Shown here one piece after another: positions 1 through 10,153 of a stretch of DNA of 64,000 nucleotides; position 1 is the first letter of the stretch; each line of letters opens with the position of its first letter. The DNA is from Whalleya microplaca. Lineage: Eukaryota > Ascomycota > Sordariomycetes > Xylariales > Xylariaceae. A program made the position numbers and the translations under genes. Location: contig MU385731.1 in NCBI GenBank assembly GCA_022497155.1, forward strand, positions 1-64,000, written 5' to 3'. The notes below the pieces were generated by a model. It saw only the letters and a list, made by a program, of their open reading frames with translations. It searched no databases and had not been told where the DNA came from.

Positions 1-21
1 TTAATATATATAATTAATTTT

Positions 22-310
22 TATATATTTATATAATTAATTTTTTAAAGTGCTTTTTCTTTTTATATATAATTAATTTTTTAAAATGCTTTTTCCTTTT
101 ATATATAATTGATTTTTTAAAATGCTCTTTCCTTTTATATATAATTGATTTTTTAAAGTGCTTTTTCCTTTTATATATAATTGATTTTTTAAAGTGCTTT
201 TTCCTTTTATATATAATTGATTTTTTAAAGTGCTCTTTCCTTTTATATATAATTGATTTTTTAAAGTGCTCTTTTTTTTTATATATAATTGATTTTTTAA
301 AATACTCTTT
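22..310. repeat. 36-bp AT-rich minisatellite, about 8 copies
   Basis: The motif TTTTATATATAATT recurs at 61, 97, 133, 169, 205, 241 and 277, an exact 36-bp period, with a degenerate copy before 61. Each unit continues with a T-rich stretch, then AAAGTGCT or AAAATGCT. Copies differ mainly at single C/T and G/A positions, as expected if RIP or decay acted on a tandem array. There is no unique spacer between units, so this is a satellite and not a CRISPR-like array. Confidence 0.9.
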
Positions 311-454
311 CCCTTTTACTAGAACGCCCCACTTTTTTAAATCATTTATTTAATTTTACCCCACCTATTATACCCTTTTTCACCACACCCTTTACCACAT
401 ACCACATATTATATAATTCAATTAATTTTCGCCACAACTATTACACTTATTACA

Positions 455-1050
455 TCCCGCGGTCGCATTTAATTAACTTTAATTAATTAATTGATATAAT
501 CGCGAAATAATCGACTTTTAAGCAGATACGACCGGTAATAAATATATAACTAATTTATTTTTTTTATTTTTATTACTCCTGTCATTTCTCGCAATTACAT
601 TTAATTAAATTTAATTAATTGATTAATATAATCGCGAAATAATCGACTTTTAAATAGATGCGACCGGTAATAAGTATATAACTAATTTATTTTTTTTACC
701 TTTATTACTCCTGTTATTTCCCGCGATCGCATTTAATTAAATTTAATTAATTGATCGAAATAATCGCGAAATAATCGACTTTTAAATAAATACAACTGAT
801 AAAAAGCTTATAATTAATTTACTTTTTTTATTTTTATTACTTCTGTCATTTCCTGCGGTCGCATTTAATTAAATTTAATAAATTAATCGAAATAATTACG
901 AAATAATCGATTTTTAAGTAAATGCGACCAGTAAAAAGCTTATATATAACTACTTTACTTTTTTATCTTTATTACTCTTATTATTTCTTGCGGTCGCTTT
1001 TAATTAAATTTACTTTATTAATTAAAATAATTACAAAATAATCGATCTCT
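455..1050. repeat. ~130-bp tandem repeat array, about 4.5 copies
   Basis: A unit of roughly 130 bp repeats with starts near 458, 588, 718, 850 and 985. Each copy has the same order of islands: GGTCGCATTTAATTAA, then TCGCGAAATAATCGACTTTTAA-like sequence, then GCGACCGGTAATAA-like sequence, then a T-rich stretch with TTATTACTCCTGTCATTTC. The CpG-containing islands are best preserved while the rest is almost pure A+T, consistent with RIP acting mainly at CpA. The array adjoins the damaged gene remnant and may belong to the same repeated element (inference). Confidence 0.85.
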
Positions 1051-1559
1051 AACTATATATTTGTTTATATTAAACCGATTATACTATTTAAAAACTATTT
1101 ATAAGTAATTATTAGTTTAAGGTATAGAACGAAATATTTAGCTAATAATTATTTGCTAACTATTATAAATAAATAACTCGAAATCTAATGCCGGAGCTAA
1201 ATTTTAACGCACGTTATTAAATAATTCCTAGTTTAAAAGTCCGATTTCCACCACTAATCAGGCTAAGGTAAATGCCCTTAAATAATTAAAAGATAATCGT
1301 ATACTTATTTTTTATAATATAAAATACCGATACTATTAAATTTATAAACGTAATAATAAATAAAGAAATTGCCGATAGTAGTAATTTAAACCCTCTAATA
1401 AAATAATAAAATAATTATAAAATAATCGGATATTAATAAGCTTTATAAAAAAAGCGTAAATTTTTACAAGTTAAAAATCCCACATTAAAAAAGAATACGG
1501 TTAAGCCTCAACTTTAACCTTAGCCTAATAATTAAAAAATATTAATTTTAGTATTAAAA

Positions 1560-2850
1560 ATCGACAATTAAATTTAAAAATAACTATTCGCAAAAAATTA
1601 AGGTATAACTGAAAATAACGCCGATAATAATACCGAAATAAATAATAATAACCTTAAAAATAAAGATACTAATGCCGACAATTTTACAAATAAGAATAAT
1701 AATGCCGATAATTCTATTAATAAAAATAATAATGCCGATAACTCTATAAATAAAAATAGTAATGCCGATAACTTTATAAATAAAAATAATAATAATAATC
1801 GGTATTATAATAAAAAATTTCAGATTATATTAAACTCGGATAATAATCTTAATTTTATTTTTTAAAATAATAACCGGAGTAAATATAATAAAATAATATT
1901 TAACTATAAAGCTAATAACGATAACAAAAATAACGAAAACGATAAAAAAATAAATATAAATAATAAAATTACTATTACGATTATTAAAGATTCTACCGAA
2001 AAAAAATAGCGATATATTAATACAAATCTATTACTTTTAAAAAAAAAAAATACCGACTTTAAACTTAAAAAAATTCAATTTACCGTAAATAAAAAAGACT
2101 ATAAAACTATAGCTTATAAAATACCTATTTTATTAACTAAAGAAAAACCTTAAAAGCAGATAAAAAAAAAGACTCCTATTTTTAGTACGCCTAACGTATA
2201 GTAACCAAAAACACGCAAATAAAGGCCAGAAGGTATATAAAAAAATTATTTTATAATTATTTTACTAATCTAATTATAGTCGCTATTTTACGTAAGATTT
2301 ATCGTTACTAAAAAAGCACCGACCTTTTAATTCCTAAAGCCGCTTTTTAATAACTCGTCCGGGAAGTTTCTTAACAATTTAATATAAAATATAAATAACA
2401 AGCTTTTACTATATTTAGCTTTTAGGAAACAGCTAAATTTATTATAACGGAAATAATAAAAAATATAGTTATTAATAAAATAATTATAAAATAATTTAAT
2501 AAGTCTTTAATATTTAATTTAATTTATATTTACACTAATCGAGTTATATTATAAATTAAAAATATAACTTTAATAAAAATAGTTATTAATTATTTCCTAA
2601 CTTTATAAAAAGTATAATTAAAAAATTATACGCCTGATTTATTAAAACGACAGATATACCGTAAAGAAATAGCTCGGAAAAATCGGGCAGCATAAAAAAA
2701 AACAGCTCTAAAACAATATTAAGCTATATTAGCTCGATAAGCTTTAAAAAACCGATAGATATAAAAAAAAAGTTAATAATTTAAAACTGTAAAAAAATAA
2801 TTCTTTACAGCTTAATTAAAGTAATAATTTAATAACATTTAGTTTTTAAA
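1560..2850 (+). pseudogene. RIP-degraded histone H3-like gene with long N- and C-terminal extensions
   Basis: Seen: one frame (codons at positions divisible by 3) runs from about 1620 to 2232 as an Asn/Asp-rich low-complexity segment with short repeats around GCCGATAA, then a basic stretch ending ARG-PRO-GLU. A GT at 2233, a TACTAAT branch site and a TATAG acceptor at 2279 define a 47-bp intron. The frame resumes at 2280 with VAILRKIYRY, a stop, KSTDLLIPKAAF, two stops, LVREV. This matches the H3 alphaN-alpha1 region residue for residue, with stops (TAA/TAG) where Gln or Arg is expected. Further on, NLIYIYTNRVIL-stop-IKNITL matches the H3 block NLCAIHAKRVTIQSKDIQL. A segment of about 12-16 codons is inserted between the two blocks. 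A Lys/Gln-stop-rich tail of about 100 codons follows. Known: RIP turns CAA/CAG into TAA/TAG. Inferred: an H3-fold protein, neither canonical H3 nor clearly CENP-A, once encoded in a duplicated element. The start is unresolved. Confidence 0.7.
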
Positions 2851-3054
2851 AAATACTAACGTTTAAAATACAAAGCTTTATATAAATACCTTTACTATTT
2901 ATTAGTATAGGCATTTAGGCATTTACTAGTTTATATTAATATATAAGTCTTAGTTAATTATTTTATAATTATTTCGAAGTCCTATCTATCCCATTAATAT
3001 ATATACATTTCTTATAGGAGTTTTATAGGAATATATAATGGGAGGGAAATTTCG

Positions 3055-3140
3055 TAGGAGTCCCACCACTAGCGTGGGACTTATATGGGAGTCCCATCAC
3101 TTCCCATGGGAATTGGTGGGAGTCCCATGGGACTCCCATG
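3055..3140. repeat. cluster of GC-rich palindromes downstream of the HET gene
   Basis: Four inverted-repeat units lie within 85 bp. TCCCAC (3061) pairs with GTGGGA (3074). ATGGGAGTCCCAT (3085-3097) is a near-perfect palindrome. TTCCCATGGGAA (3101-3112) is a perfect palindrome. A perfect 22-bp palindrome spans 3117-3138, centred on CCATGG with arms TGGGAGTCCC and GGGACTCCCA. The core GGAGTCCCA recurs three times about 31-33 bp apart (from 3057, 3088 and 3119). The cluster sits exactly at the edge of the AT-rich block and 8 bp beyond the HET stop codon. It may be a 3'-UTR structure, a terminal inverted repeat remnant or a foldback element; the function is unknown. Confidence 0.75.
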
Positions 3141-3147
3141 TATAAGT

Positions 3148-5256
3148 CTAGTATCCAGGCATGTAGCCTACTCCAACCCTCTCATACACCTCCTTGCCCC
3201 CAGCCACGTGTTTGTGGCTAACTAAGACAACGTAATGCGTCCTCTGTTCTGGGGGCTGGTGGCCTTTCTGCCGACCGATAACAACGCACTTTACGGATGG
3301 CCCTGGCCCATCCGACCTGTTCGGCATATCGTTCACAATGCGTGATGACCCTTTTCCAAAATCTTTTATCACAAAGTCACTGGCACAGGCACCTATCTCA
3401 CAAACACCTGCTTGGCCAGCTGTATACACAAAATCAGAGGTACCCAAGAACCATGGCGACTGGATGTTCTGTTGCTCCCACTCCATGCCATCGAAAGGCG
3501 GATCGAGGTAGTCGATACCACCCGTATAAGCCATCCAAGACCACTGTAGCATCTGGAGTTAGTATTTTCTCTCCTAGCTAGCTTTACAAACTCTCCGATA
3601 TTTTAGGCCAGTCTCGGGAACTTTGAAACGCCATAAATCTGCCAAGTGGGAATTCTTGGTCCTGAAACAGGCCAGAATGGGAAATGAAAGACGCTGGGTA
3701 ATACTTACAGACGGCACGGTCATCTGTAGCTCAGCCGGAAATGTGATCCTAGATAAGGATAACTCATCAGACCCACGAAGCCATAACAGGCTGCGGTGAA
3801 AGAACGACTCTTTATTATTGTCAAAGACCCCAAACCCGCCTTTAGTATCGAAGGCACGGGCTAGTCGCTTTTCGAGGCCTGCGATGCCTATTGCTCGGTC
3901 CGAGCTCCGGGTGAAAGCAAGCCGTGAGTACTGGCTATATAGGGCTTGATAGAGGCGAATCTTGCCGCCTTTAGTATATTGAAGAGCAACTTCTGGAAAG
4001 TTTGGATCCCCAGTGAAGGAGGCGAGTTTGCTAAGAGTATAATTAAGCCAACTGATGGAACACCCTGACAGGGTAGAACGAAATAACCTACTTGTTCATT
4101 TTAGCCAGCGTCTCGCACCGAACACCCTCACCGCATTCCCAGTAGGTTTGGTGTTCAGTGAAGTAAATCGTGCGACGTGCCAGTGCTCTCTCCTGCAACA
4201 CCCAACCCCTCTTATTGAGAGAGCTCTCTACGGCGTGCTGGTTAAAGTCGTCAATGAAGCTACTAATAAACAACGGTGGTAATCCATCTCGAACGAAAGG
4301 CACGTAATCTCTTTTGGCCTCCCTCCGTAGAAAGCCGTCTCGTTGATTCTTTGCGGAGCTCGCCGCAATCACGCAAACGGCAGAACTGAAGACATCCTCC
4401 ATCCGCTTGGACTCTTTATTGAAATCACCATCAGGACCCTGAATGATGCATATTGAGTCAATCCAGAGGTATTGAAAGCCGAGTTCGCGAGTGGTTGTTA
4501 CGGCGTCCTGAAATGTGATAGGAAGTGCTCCCATCTCAATATTCACCGTGTATTCCCGAACATTCGACTGGAGCGTGCAGAAATGCGGGGGGTCGCCCCA
4601 CGGATGAGAAAGGGCTATATATTTCATTGAATCTGTCTCTTTAGTATCATAAAGTTTGATAGTTTGTGATCCTTTGGTGCCAACCTCAATCAGCCGCGTA
4701 GGCAAAATACCATCTTTAGGAGGTTGGCACATCGGATGGTTAGCCTCGCAATGATTCAACCATGCAGAAAGGATTTGTATATGCCCGTTGCTTCCAGCAT
4801 CTTGCAATTCGGGATACCCGACCTGTATCGGCCGCATGAAGTCAGGTGCGCTCGAATCTGTCGTTCAATAATTAGTTTAGTGGGTGCAACTTCCTAGGAA
4901 AATCGGCAAATTTGCTTACCTCGAGATCGAGATATTGTTAGAACAGGTGGATATCCCTCATTCATCCTTAAATTAGAGCCAACTCTATCAAAATAAACAA
5001 CGGAGGCCTCTTTAGGATCAATGTGCTTGCTTAGATCCCATCGCATTTTGCAGAAGTCACAGGACTTGGATTGCTCTTGCAATTCAGGCAAAGTGTCTTT
5101 CATCGTGAATAAAGGGACCCAGAATTCCAACTTTTGGCACTTGATGCAAAGAGTTGCGATTTTAGGAGTCCAAGACAAATGGCCAGATGTTGAAATTTTG
5201 CTGATAGTGTCATTTGCAAAGTCATTGTCATTTGAGAACTCCCAAATTTTATCAAG
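3148..5256 (-). CDS. HET-domain (heterokaryon incompatibility) protein
   Basis: Four visible exons on the minus strand, 5256-4920, 4857-4092, 4030-3709 and 3552-3148, join in frame (about 609 residues). Every junction has GT-AG ends and the last intron has a clear ACTAAC branch site. The HET signature is present in order: YIALSHPWG (about residue 192), RELGFQYLWIDSICIIQ (about 237), KRGWVLQERALARRTIYF (about 330), then SSDRAIGIAGLEKRL and WSWMAYTGGIDYLD in the tail. The N-terminal exon carries LCIKCQKL and CDFC, typical of the Cys pairs before HET domains. No ATG occurs upstream of the first Cys pair. The frame is open to a TAG at 5259-5257 that can serve as an acceptor (GTGACTAG), so a short 5' exon is probably missing; the first in-frame ATG is at 5103. 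Known: HET domains trigger regulated cell death in non-self recognition. The partner is unknown. Confidence 0.88.
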
Positions 5257-5711
5257 CTAGTCACAGTGAGTATTTGTTGATAGAAGGTAGGGGGATTTAA
5301 CTTCTTGCACGTACGGGCTTTATCGCAGTCAGCTTCTTCCTTGTAAGAAATACCTAGTAGGAAACTTACTGGCTACATATCAAATCAATATTTGGAATTA
5401 TCTCTAAAAGTCTCAATCCTGTTCCCACAAGATTTCATAAGAGCACTTACATGCTATGTAACACGCATTAGCGGTGCGAAGTGAAGTCTAATGTGGTCAA
5501 CTCACAGCCTTAGTAAAGATCAAAATTATGTTAGATATTCACAATATGCCAGGATTGCTCAGATACCTACTCACATACTAGATCGAAATGAGCTTCTCTA
5601 TATTCCCCAAAGTATTTAAATCACTCGTTATCACTTACGTCCTCCTATATTATCAAAGAGGAAAAGATAGAATATTAGCGAAATGCAAAACATTGTCGAA
5701 GAATTGGGAAC
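5257..5711. other. intergenic: HET 5' region / kinase 3' region
   Basis: This 455-bp stretch should hold the promoter and probably the unresolved first exon of the HET gene (minus strand). Candidate donors on the minus strand include GTACGT near 5323 and GTAAGT near 5366, but I could not connect either to an ATG-containing frame. No other feature was seen. Confidence 0.5.
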
Positions 5712-7605
5712 TCAAAGAGGCCACATACATCCTAGAGAGGTCAGTGATCTTTTTCTAAGGGAAGTCTGAAGGAGATAAGTTACATTGCGTATTGTACGAG
5801 TCGAATCGACTTCATCTTGTTGTGCTCCGTGTCCTGATGAAGATGTTGCCATACTGCGAAGGGACAGTTTACGTCTCGGTGTCCGTGGGAAGGCTGCGGA
5901 TGTAGGTGAAAGTAGGTTGCCATGTGTGACCACCGGAGTAATAGAAGCTGGACCTCTCATGCCCTCCAAGCTAGTGACTGTGGACCAGTATGGCTGTCTG
6001 ATGTCTTCCGTACCTAGTATCTCGTCAAGAGAGTCGCAAATGTCTATAGCAGTAGCACGAAATCGCGATGGAGGCGAAGCTGTCGTGGTCGTATCTGCAG
6101 GTGTCACAGATATGTTGGTATTTTCACCTTCGATCGAGGGCTCTGTATGTTCTGGAAGAGCTATAACGAGCATTTTATCCCTAACAATACCTAGAAGATC
6201 GCTCAACGAGTTGCGCCCAATTTCCCCCAGGTCCCTGGCCATCCGGTCCATATAATCTATGACCTCTGGTTGTAATTTGGCCTCGGTAGAGCTACCGTCT
6301 AAAAGAAAGTATGAACTCTCCGTATTACGGTAATGCTTGATTAACCTGTTGAATTTGACGAGCTCATCATATCCATAAAGGAGCCAGATCATGAGTTCCA
6401 GAATGATACAACCCATAGACCAGATATCATACAGCCGCGACCTACCCGTATTGGCCTTGGTTATTATTTCTGGAGCCTCATACCGCACACTTCCGTATAT
6501 TGTGCTAGTAGGTGGTCGAAGCTCTGTTACAACGTCGTGATGTTTGGCTAACCCCATGTCAGCAACCTTCCATCTTCCAAGATCAGTGTCATCTCTGAAC
6601 ACAAGTATGTTCTCGGGTTTCAGGTCGCCATGACGATATGATCCCTGATCCTCCTTGTAATAGTGAAGTCTTTTGAGCGCATCAGCCAAACCTCGAAGCT
6701 GCTGAATGATTTCTTTGACCAAAGGTGCACAAATAGTCGGATTAGCTTTGCTTTTCCACAAATCTCGCAGACTGCCTCCATCAGCCCATTGAAACATGAA
6801 ATATCGTCTACTGCCCCTTTTGATGGCAGCAATATGCTGTATGATATGTTGATGGTTGAGATCACAAAGATCCTTCAAGGCTTTAGCCTCGAGTTCGAAC
6901 TCCGTCTCCGCACTTTCTCTTTCTGCGTCGTTTGTGTTGATGATCTCCTTAATAGCCACCTTACTGTCTACCTGTGAACTGTCAGAACTAAAGTTGGTTA
7001 AGTTAGAGTGATGTGTAAGACCTCTCTTCTGTGTAATTCATGGATTTCAACCTGATGTACTTCACTGAAGGTACCTCTTTTCGACGTCCCACTCTTCCAC
7101 GTAAATGGCAGAATGTGTTGAGGCTCAAGATCCAACATGAAATTGTTCTCGTCATTCTTATAAAACACAGGGGCAAGAAATTGCCACTGTTTTTCGAGAA
7201 AATGCTCTCGCATCGTTGTCATGTCCCAGTAATCGTGCTGGAAGTAGGGTAGGTTAACAGATTCCTCTAAACTCTCCTTTACTGGCAGCGAAGCATCACA
7301 GAATTCCGCATCCTTAAAGACTGTCAATATCTCCTCAATATCTCCTCAAGATAAGGAGAGGGATTTATCAGGATGAGTATCCCGAAAATCTTCTTCGCTG
7401 GTCTATCTCGATTGCAAATATACTCAATAATCTCGTCGCTCATCGGTAGTTCCGCCGCAATGGAGGCCGTAGTCAATACTTGATCAAGATAACCCTCAGG
7501 GACGAATCGTTTATCATCCCAAAGGCTTTTTTGAGCGTGGTCATAAAGCCGATTGCTTAAGGATTTTCCATTATTCGCATTATTCGCACGCTGATGATTG
7601 GCCAT
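5712..7605 (-). pseudogene. serine/threonine protein kinase with an 11-bp frameshifting duplication
   Basis: Starts at ATG 7605 (MANHQRANNANN). The first frame runs through PAKKIFGILILINPSPYLEEIL and hits a stop at 7324 because CAATATCTCCT is present twice in tandem (7325-7346). With one copy the frame would continue directly into TVFKDAEFCDASLP. The rest is intact: 7327-7022 with a glycine-rich loop (KRGTFSEVHQVEIHE), a 50-bp intron (7021-6972, GTCTTA...CACAG), then 6971-5712 with VAIKEI (ATP-binding Lys), RHGDLKPEN (catalytic loop), ADMGLAKH (DFG replaced by DMG), YGSVRYEAPE and DIWSMGCIILELM. The C-terminal ~150 residues are Ser/Thr/Pro-rich. Known: this N-terminal region plus kinase arrangement is common among fungal accessory kinases often found near HET genes. 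As read, the product is truncated at 93 residues. It is a real pseudogene or allele unless this is a sequencing error. Confidence 0.8.
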
Positions 7606-10153
7606 GATTTCTGTCTGATAGGTCTATGGTCGACCGTTGTTGGATTTGCCTGCATCTTCGTGGCAGAACTTGGAGCCTTATGTATCCGCTAAGTACCCTA
7701 CGTACCAATCGATAAACTGCCGTGAGGCTGGTGATGATACTGTAAATCTGGCGTAAGCGCTGATGTGACCCACCGTTGGAGACTAAGCCGCTTGAGTGCG
7801 TAGCCTGCATATTCATACATCGCCTTCACACAGTATGCTTTCCAATATGTTAATGTTGTGGGCTGCCTAGTAACGAAACTCTGGAGCCCTGTACTTATAG
7901 TATTTCTCTCACGAGTAAAAAGTAAGATAAATTTTTATAGTATATTACAATTTGATAGTTGCTAGTACTTTTGATACTTTAATATTTTATAAACTGGTAC
8001 ATTTCACTGATGACAGTTATTTTTATTGTCTTTGTAGTCATCCTATTATTAAGATTGTGATATGACAACGCTCAAAATAGCCGGCAGACGCCCTTGATCT
8101 TCACTATCGTATGCACCTTCACGTTTGGGTGGATGGATTTGTAATCATCTTGAAGACCTGAAACGACTCAAAGTGAAGTCTTGATTTATTGAATTGACCA
8201 ACAAACGCACTTAAGATTTACCTTATAACCTTTGTTCCTTGGCAGCCATATCCGTAGACCACAATCATGCTATTTCACGTTTCATCATGAGCAGACGAGA
8301 TAGAGACTAATAAGGTCCTCTACCCCTAGTAGATGACTTCCTATTCTATTAGACTATGGCATCTGATAGCATTGTTCTACCTGTTCTGATTTACGACAAT
8401 GTGACCTTTTTTGACTAATCGCTATAAAAACAAAATATCTCATGCTAGCTTTATTACTCGATTATATGAAACATGACAATTGGCACCATAAAGATCTATT
8501 TCAGAGCCTCGCCATACCTAGAGCTTCTCAATCTGCCTACAGTATTTGCACATGGTACTTTCATGTGCGACTGCTTCGCTACAGGATACTATGGGTAATA
8601 CAACTGCAGCAGGTGATCTTGTGAGGCATATTCACTGGCTGAGATTAATTTTTCACTAGATAAGGTGTGTGTCTGGTGTACCCCCAACATTTTGTGGCTG
8701 ACCGGTGAAGTAGCAAAAGTCCTATGAGGTTGAGAGTATGTAACATCGAAGTGAAACTCATTATCTCTATGCCTCAAACGTTGATAAAATACCCATCAGC
8801 CAGCCAGTGAGGGTGAGTAGATAAGATACTTCTAGTAAGGCAGGCTCTACTCTAGGAAGAGCCGGTTGTGCAACTCGAGTTGGAATCATTATATAGGTAG
8901 CTCTGCTGCATGTTCTAACGAATGAGACGCTAGATGTGCTGTTAATAGGAGTGCATAAATTCGGGACCGTATGATTCACGATCTGGGTACTCTACTATAC
9001 GATATCTGTAGCAACGTTACATCTGTGATATTAGCACGTCAAATATGAGCTGTTTTACTATATACCACCAACCGTAATCATAGCCTTGGCCGACGAGACT
9101 CCATAGCCAGGTCTGAGGCTTACCTGGATACATAGAGCAACAAAGCTGATATCAGTCTTGAAGCACAATCGAGCACCGGCGCATACCAGATATATGTAGC
9201 TGAAGTTCTTTAGATATAGCACTACACTGGATACGTGTAGCATCCGAGCACCCATAGAAGTCAAATACGCAGGGATATGCCAACAGAACGGTCCAAATAA
9301 TTTGCTTGATGCAGTGAGCCACTAAGCTGGTGCGTCTATCAACGCAATCCAGCAGAGCTCGTTGGTTCATTAGGTATCATTCTTCTGGGCAGCCCCTTTC
9401 AACTGAATAATGGAGTTGGCCGCGTGTCTATATTTTTGTCTCGGTTAAGGAGTGATCCATCATGCCGATGCAAACCGTCAAATGTGTAACTCCGACGATT
9501 AAACGCATACTCCGACGACACATTACACAAAATATAGTAGATAACAGATACACTCGAGTTATCGGTGAACACGCCGCCTCACTCTTCCCTGGCAGGCACG
9601 CTTCTTACATGAAGGCGGCAGTGTGGAAAGCTGACCACCTAGTTAGATTGAGCAACTAGACGAGAAGAGTTTTACTACAACGTTTTTTCAATCCAACAAT
9701 AGTATACTCACTAGCTCACCTATACTCGGAGTTTTTGTGTCGGTGGCATTGTTGATTGGGTTGGTCTCAGATCGGCAATGATGAATCATGGGCAACCTTA
9801 ACCCAGCTGCCCAGCCAGTTTCAACTTCCAGTTGATAGGCACTTAGACACGTCACTATGAATCAAGCTAGCTATGAGACATCTTCAACGGATAGGTACGA
9901 AGTCTCCGTGGCATAGCCTTGTCCTCCTACAACTAGCTACACAGCCCAATTGACAATTTTCCGTGCATAATCTGCCCTCCCACTAAGCCAATAATCATTG
10001 GTGATTCACGAATAGCCACTCCACGAACCTAATATACTCGGTACCCAGGAGGTTACATCCGAGCACGCATCCGCGCTCTATCCAAGCATCTACCCATCTC
10101 CATCTCACCGGGCCCAACCCAGCAGCAGCAGCAGCAGCAGCCAACTAGCCCCG
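7606..10153. other. intergenic, no gene recognised
   Basis: About 2.5 kb of mid-GC sequence with only short, unconvincing open frames on both strands. No tRNA, known domain or tandem repeat was found until a (CAG)7 run at 10120-10140, which sits 13 bp before the start codon of the next gene and is probably in its 5' leader. Confidence 0.5.
10120..10140 (+). repeat. (CAG)7 microsatellite in 5' leader of the SDR gene
   Basis: Seven consecutive CAG triplets end 13 bp upstream of the ATG at 10154. The position makes it a likely length-variable part of the 5' untranslated leader. Confidence 0.9.

Larger units (their letters stand above)
1..3050. repeat. AT-rich RIP-mutated block (degraded repeat element)
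   Basis: The first 3 kb are overwhelmingly A+T, with long TAA/ATA runs and very few CpA or TpG dinucleotides, and no intact open reading frame. Composition changes abruptly near 3050. This is the signature of repeat-induced point mutation on a multicopy sequence in a pezizomycete. The block holds two tandem arrays and the H3-like pseudogene. I did not recognise a reverse transcriptase, transposase or LTR, so the element class is unknown. A RIP index (TpA/ApT and (CpA+TpG)/(ApC+GpT)) would confirm the reading. Confidence 0.85.

Noticed and set aside
22..310. 36-bp periodic array resembling a CRISPR repeat length
   Set aside because: Units are directly abutting with no unique spacers, and the genome is eukaryotic; it is a minisatellite.
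1050..3000. Reverse transcriptase or transposase in the AT-rich block
   Set aside because: No RT, integrase, DDE or LTR motif could be found even when stops are read through; the only recognisable similarity is to histone H3.
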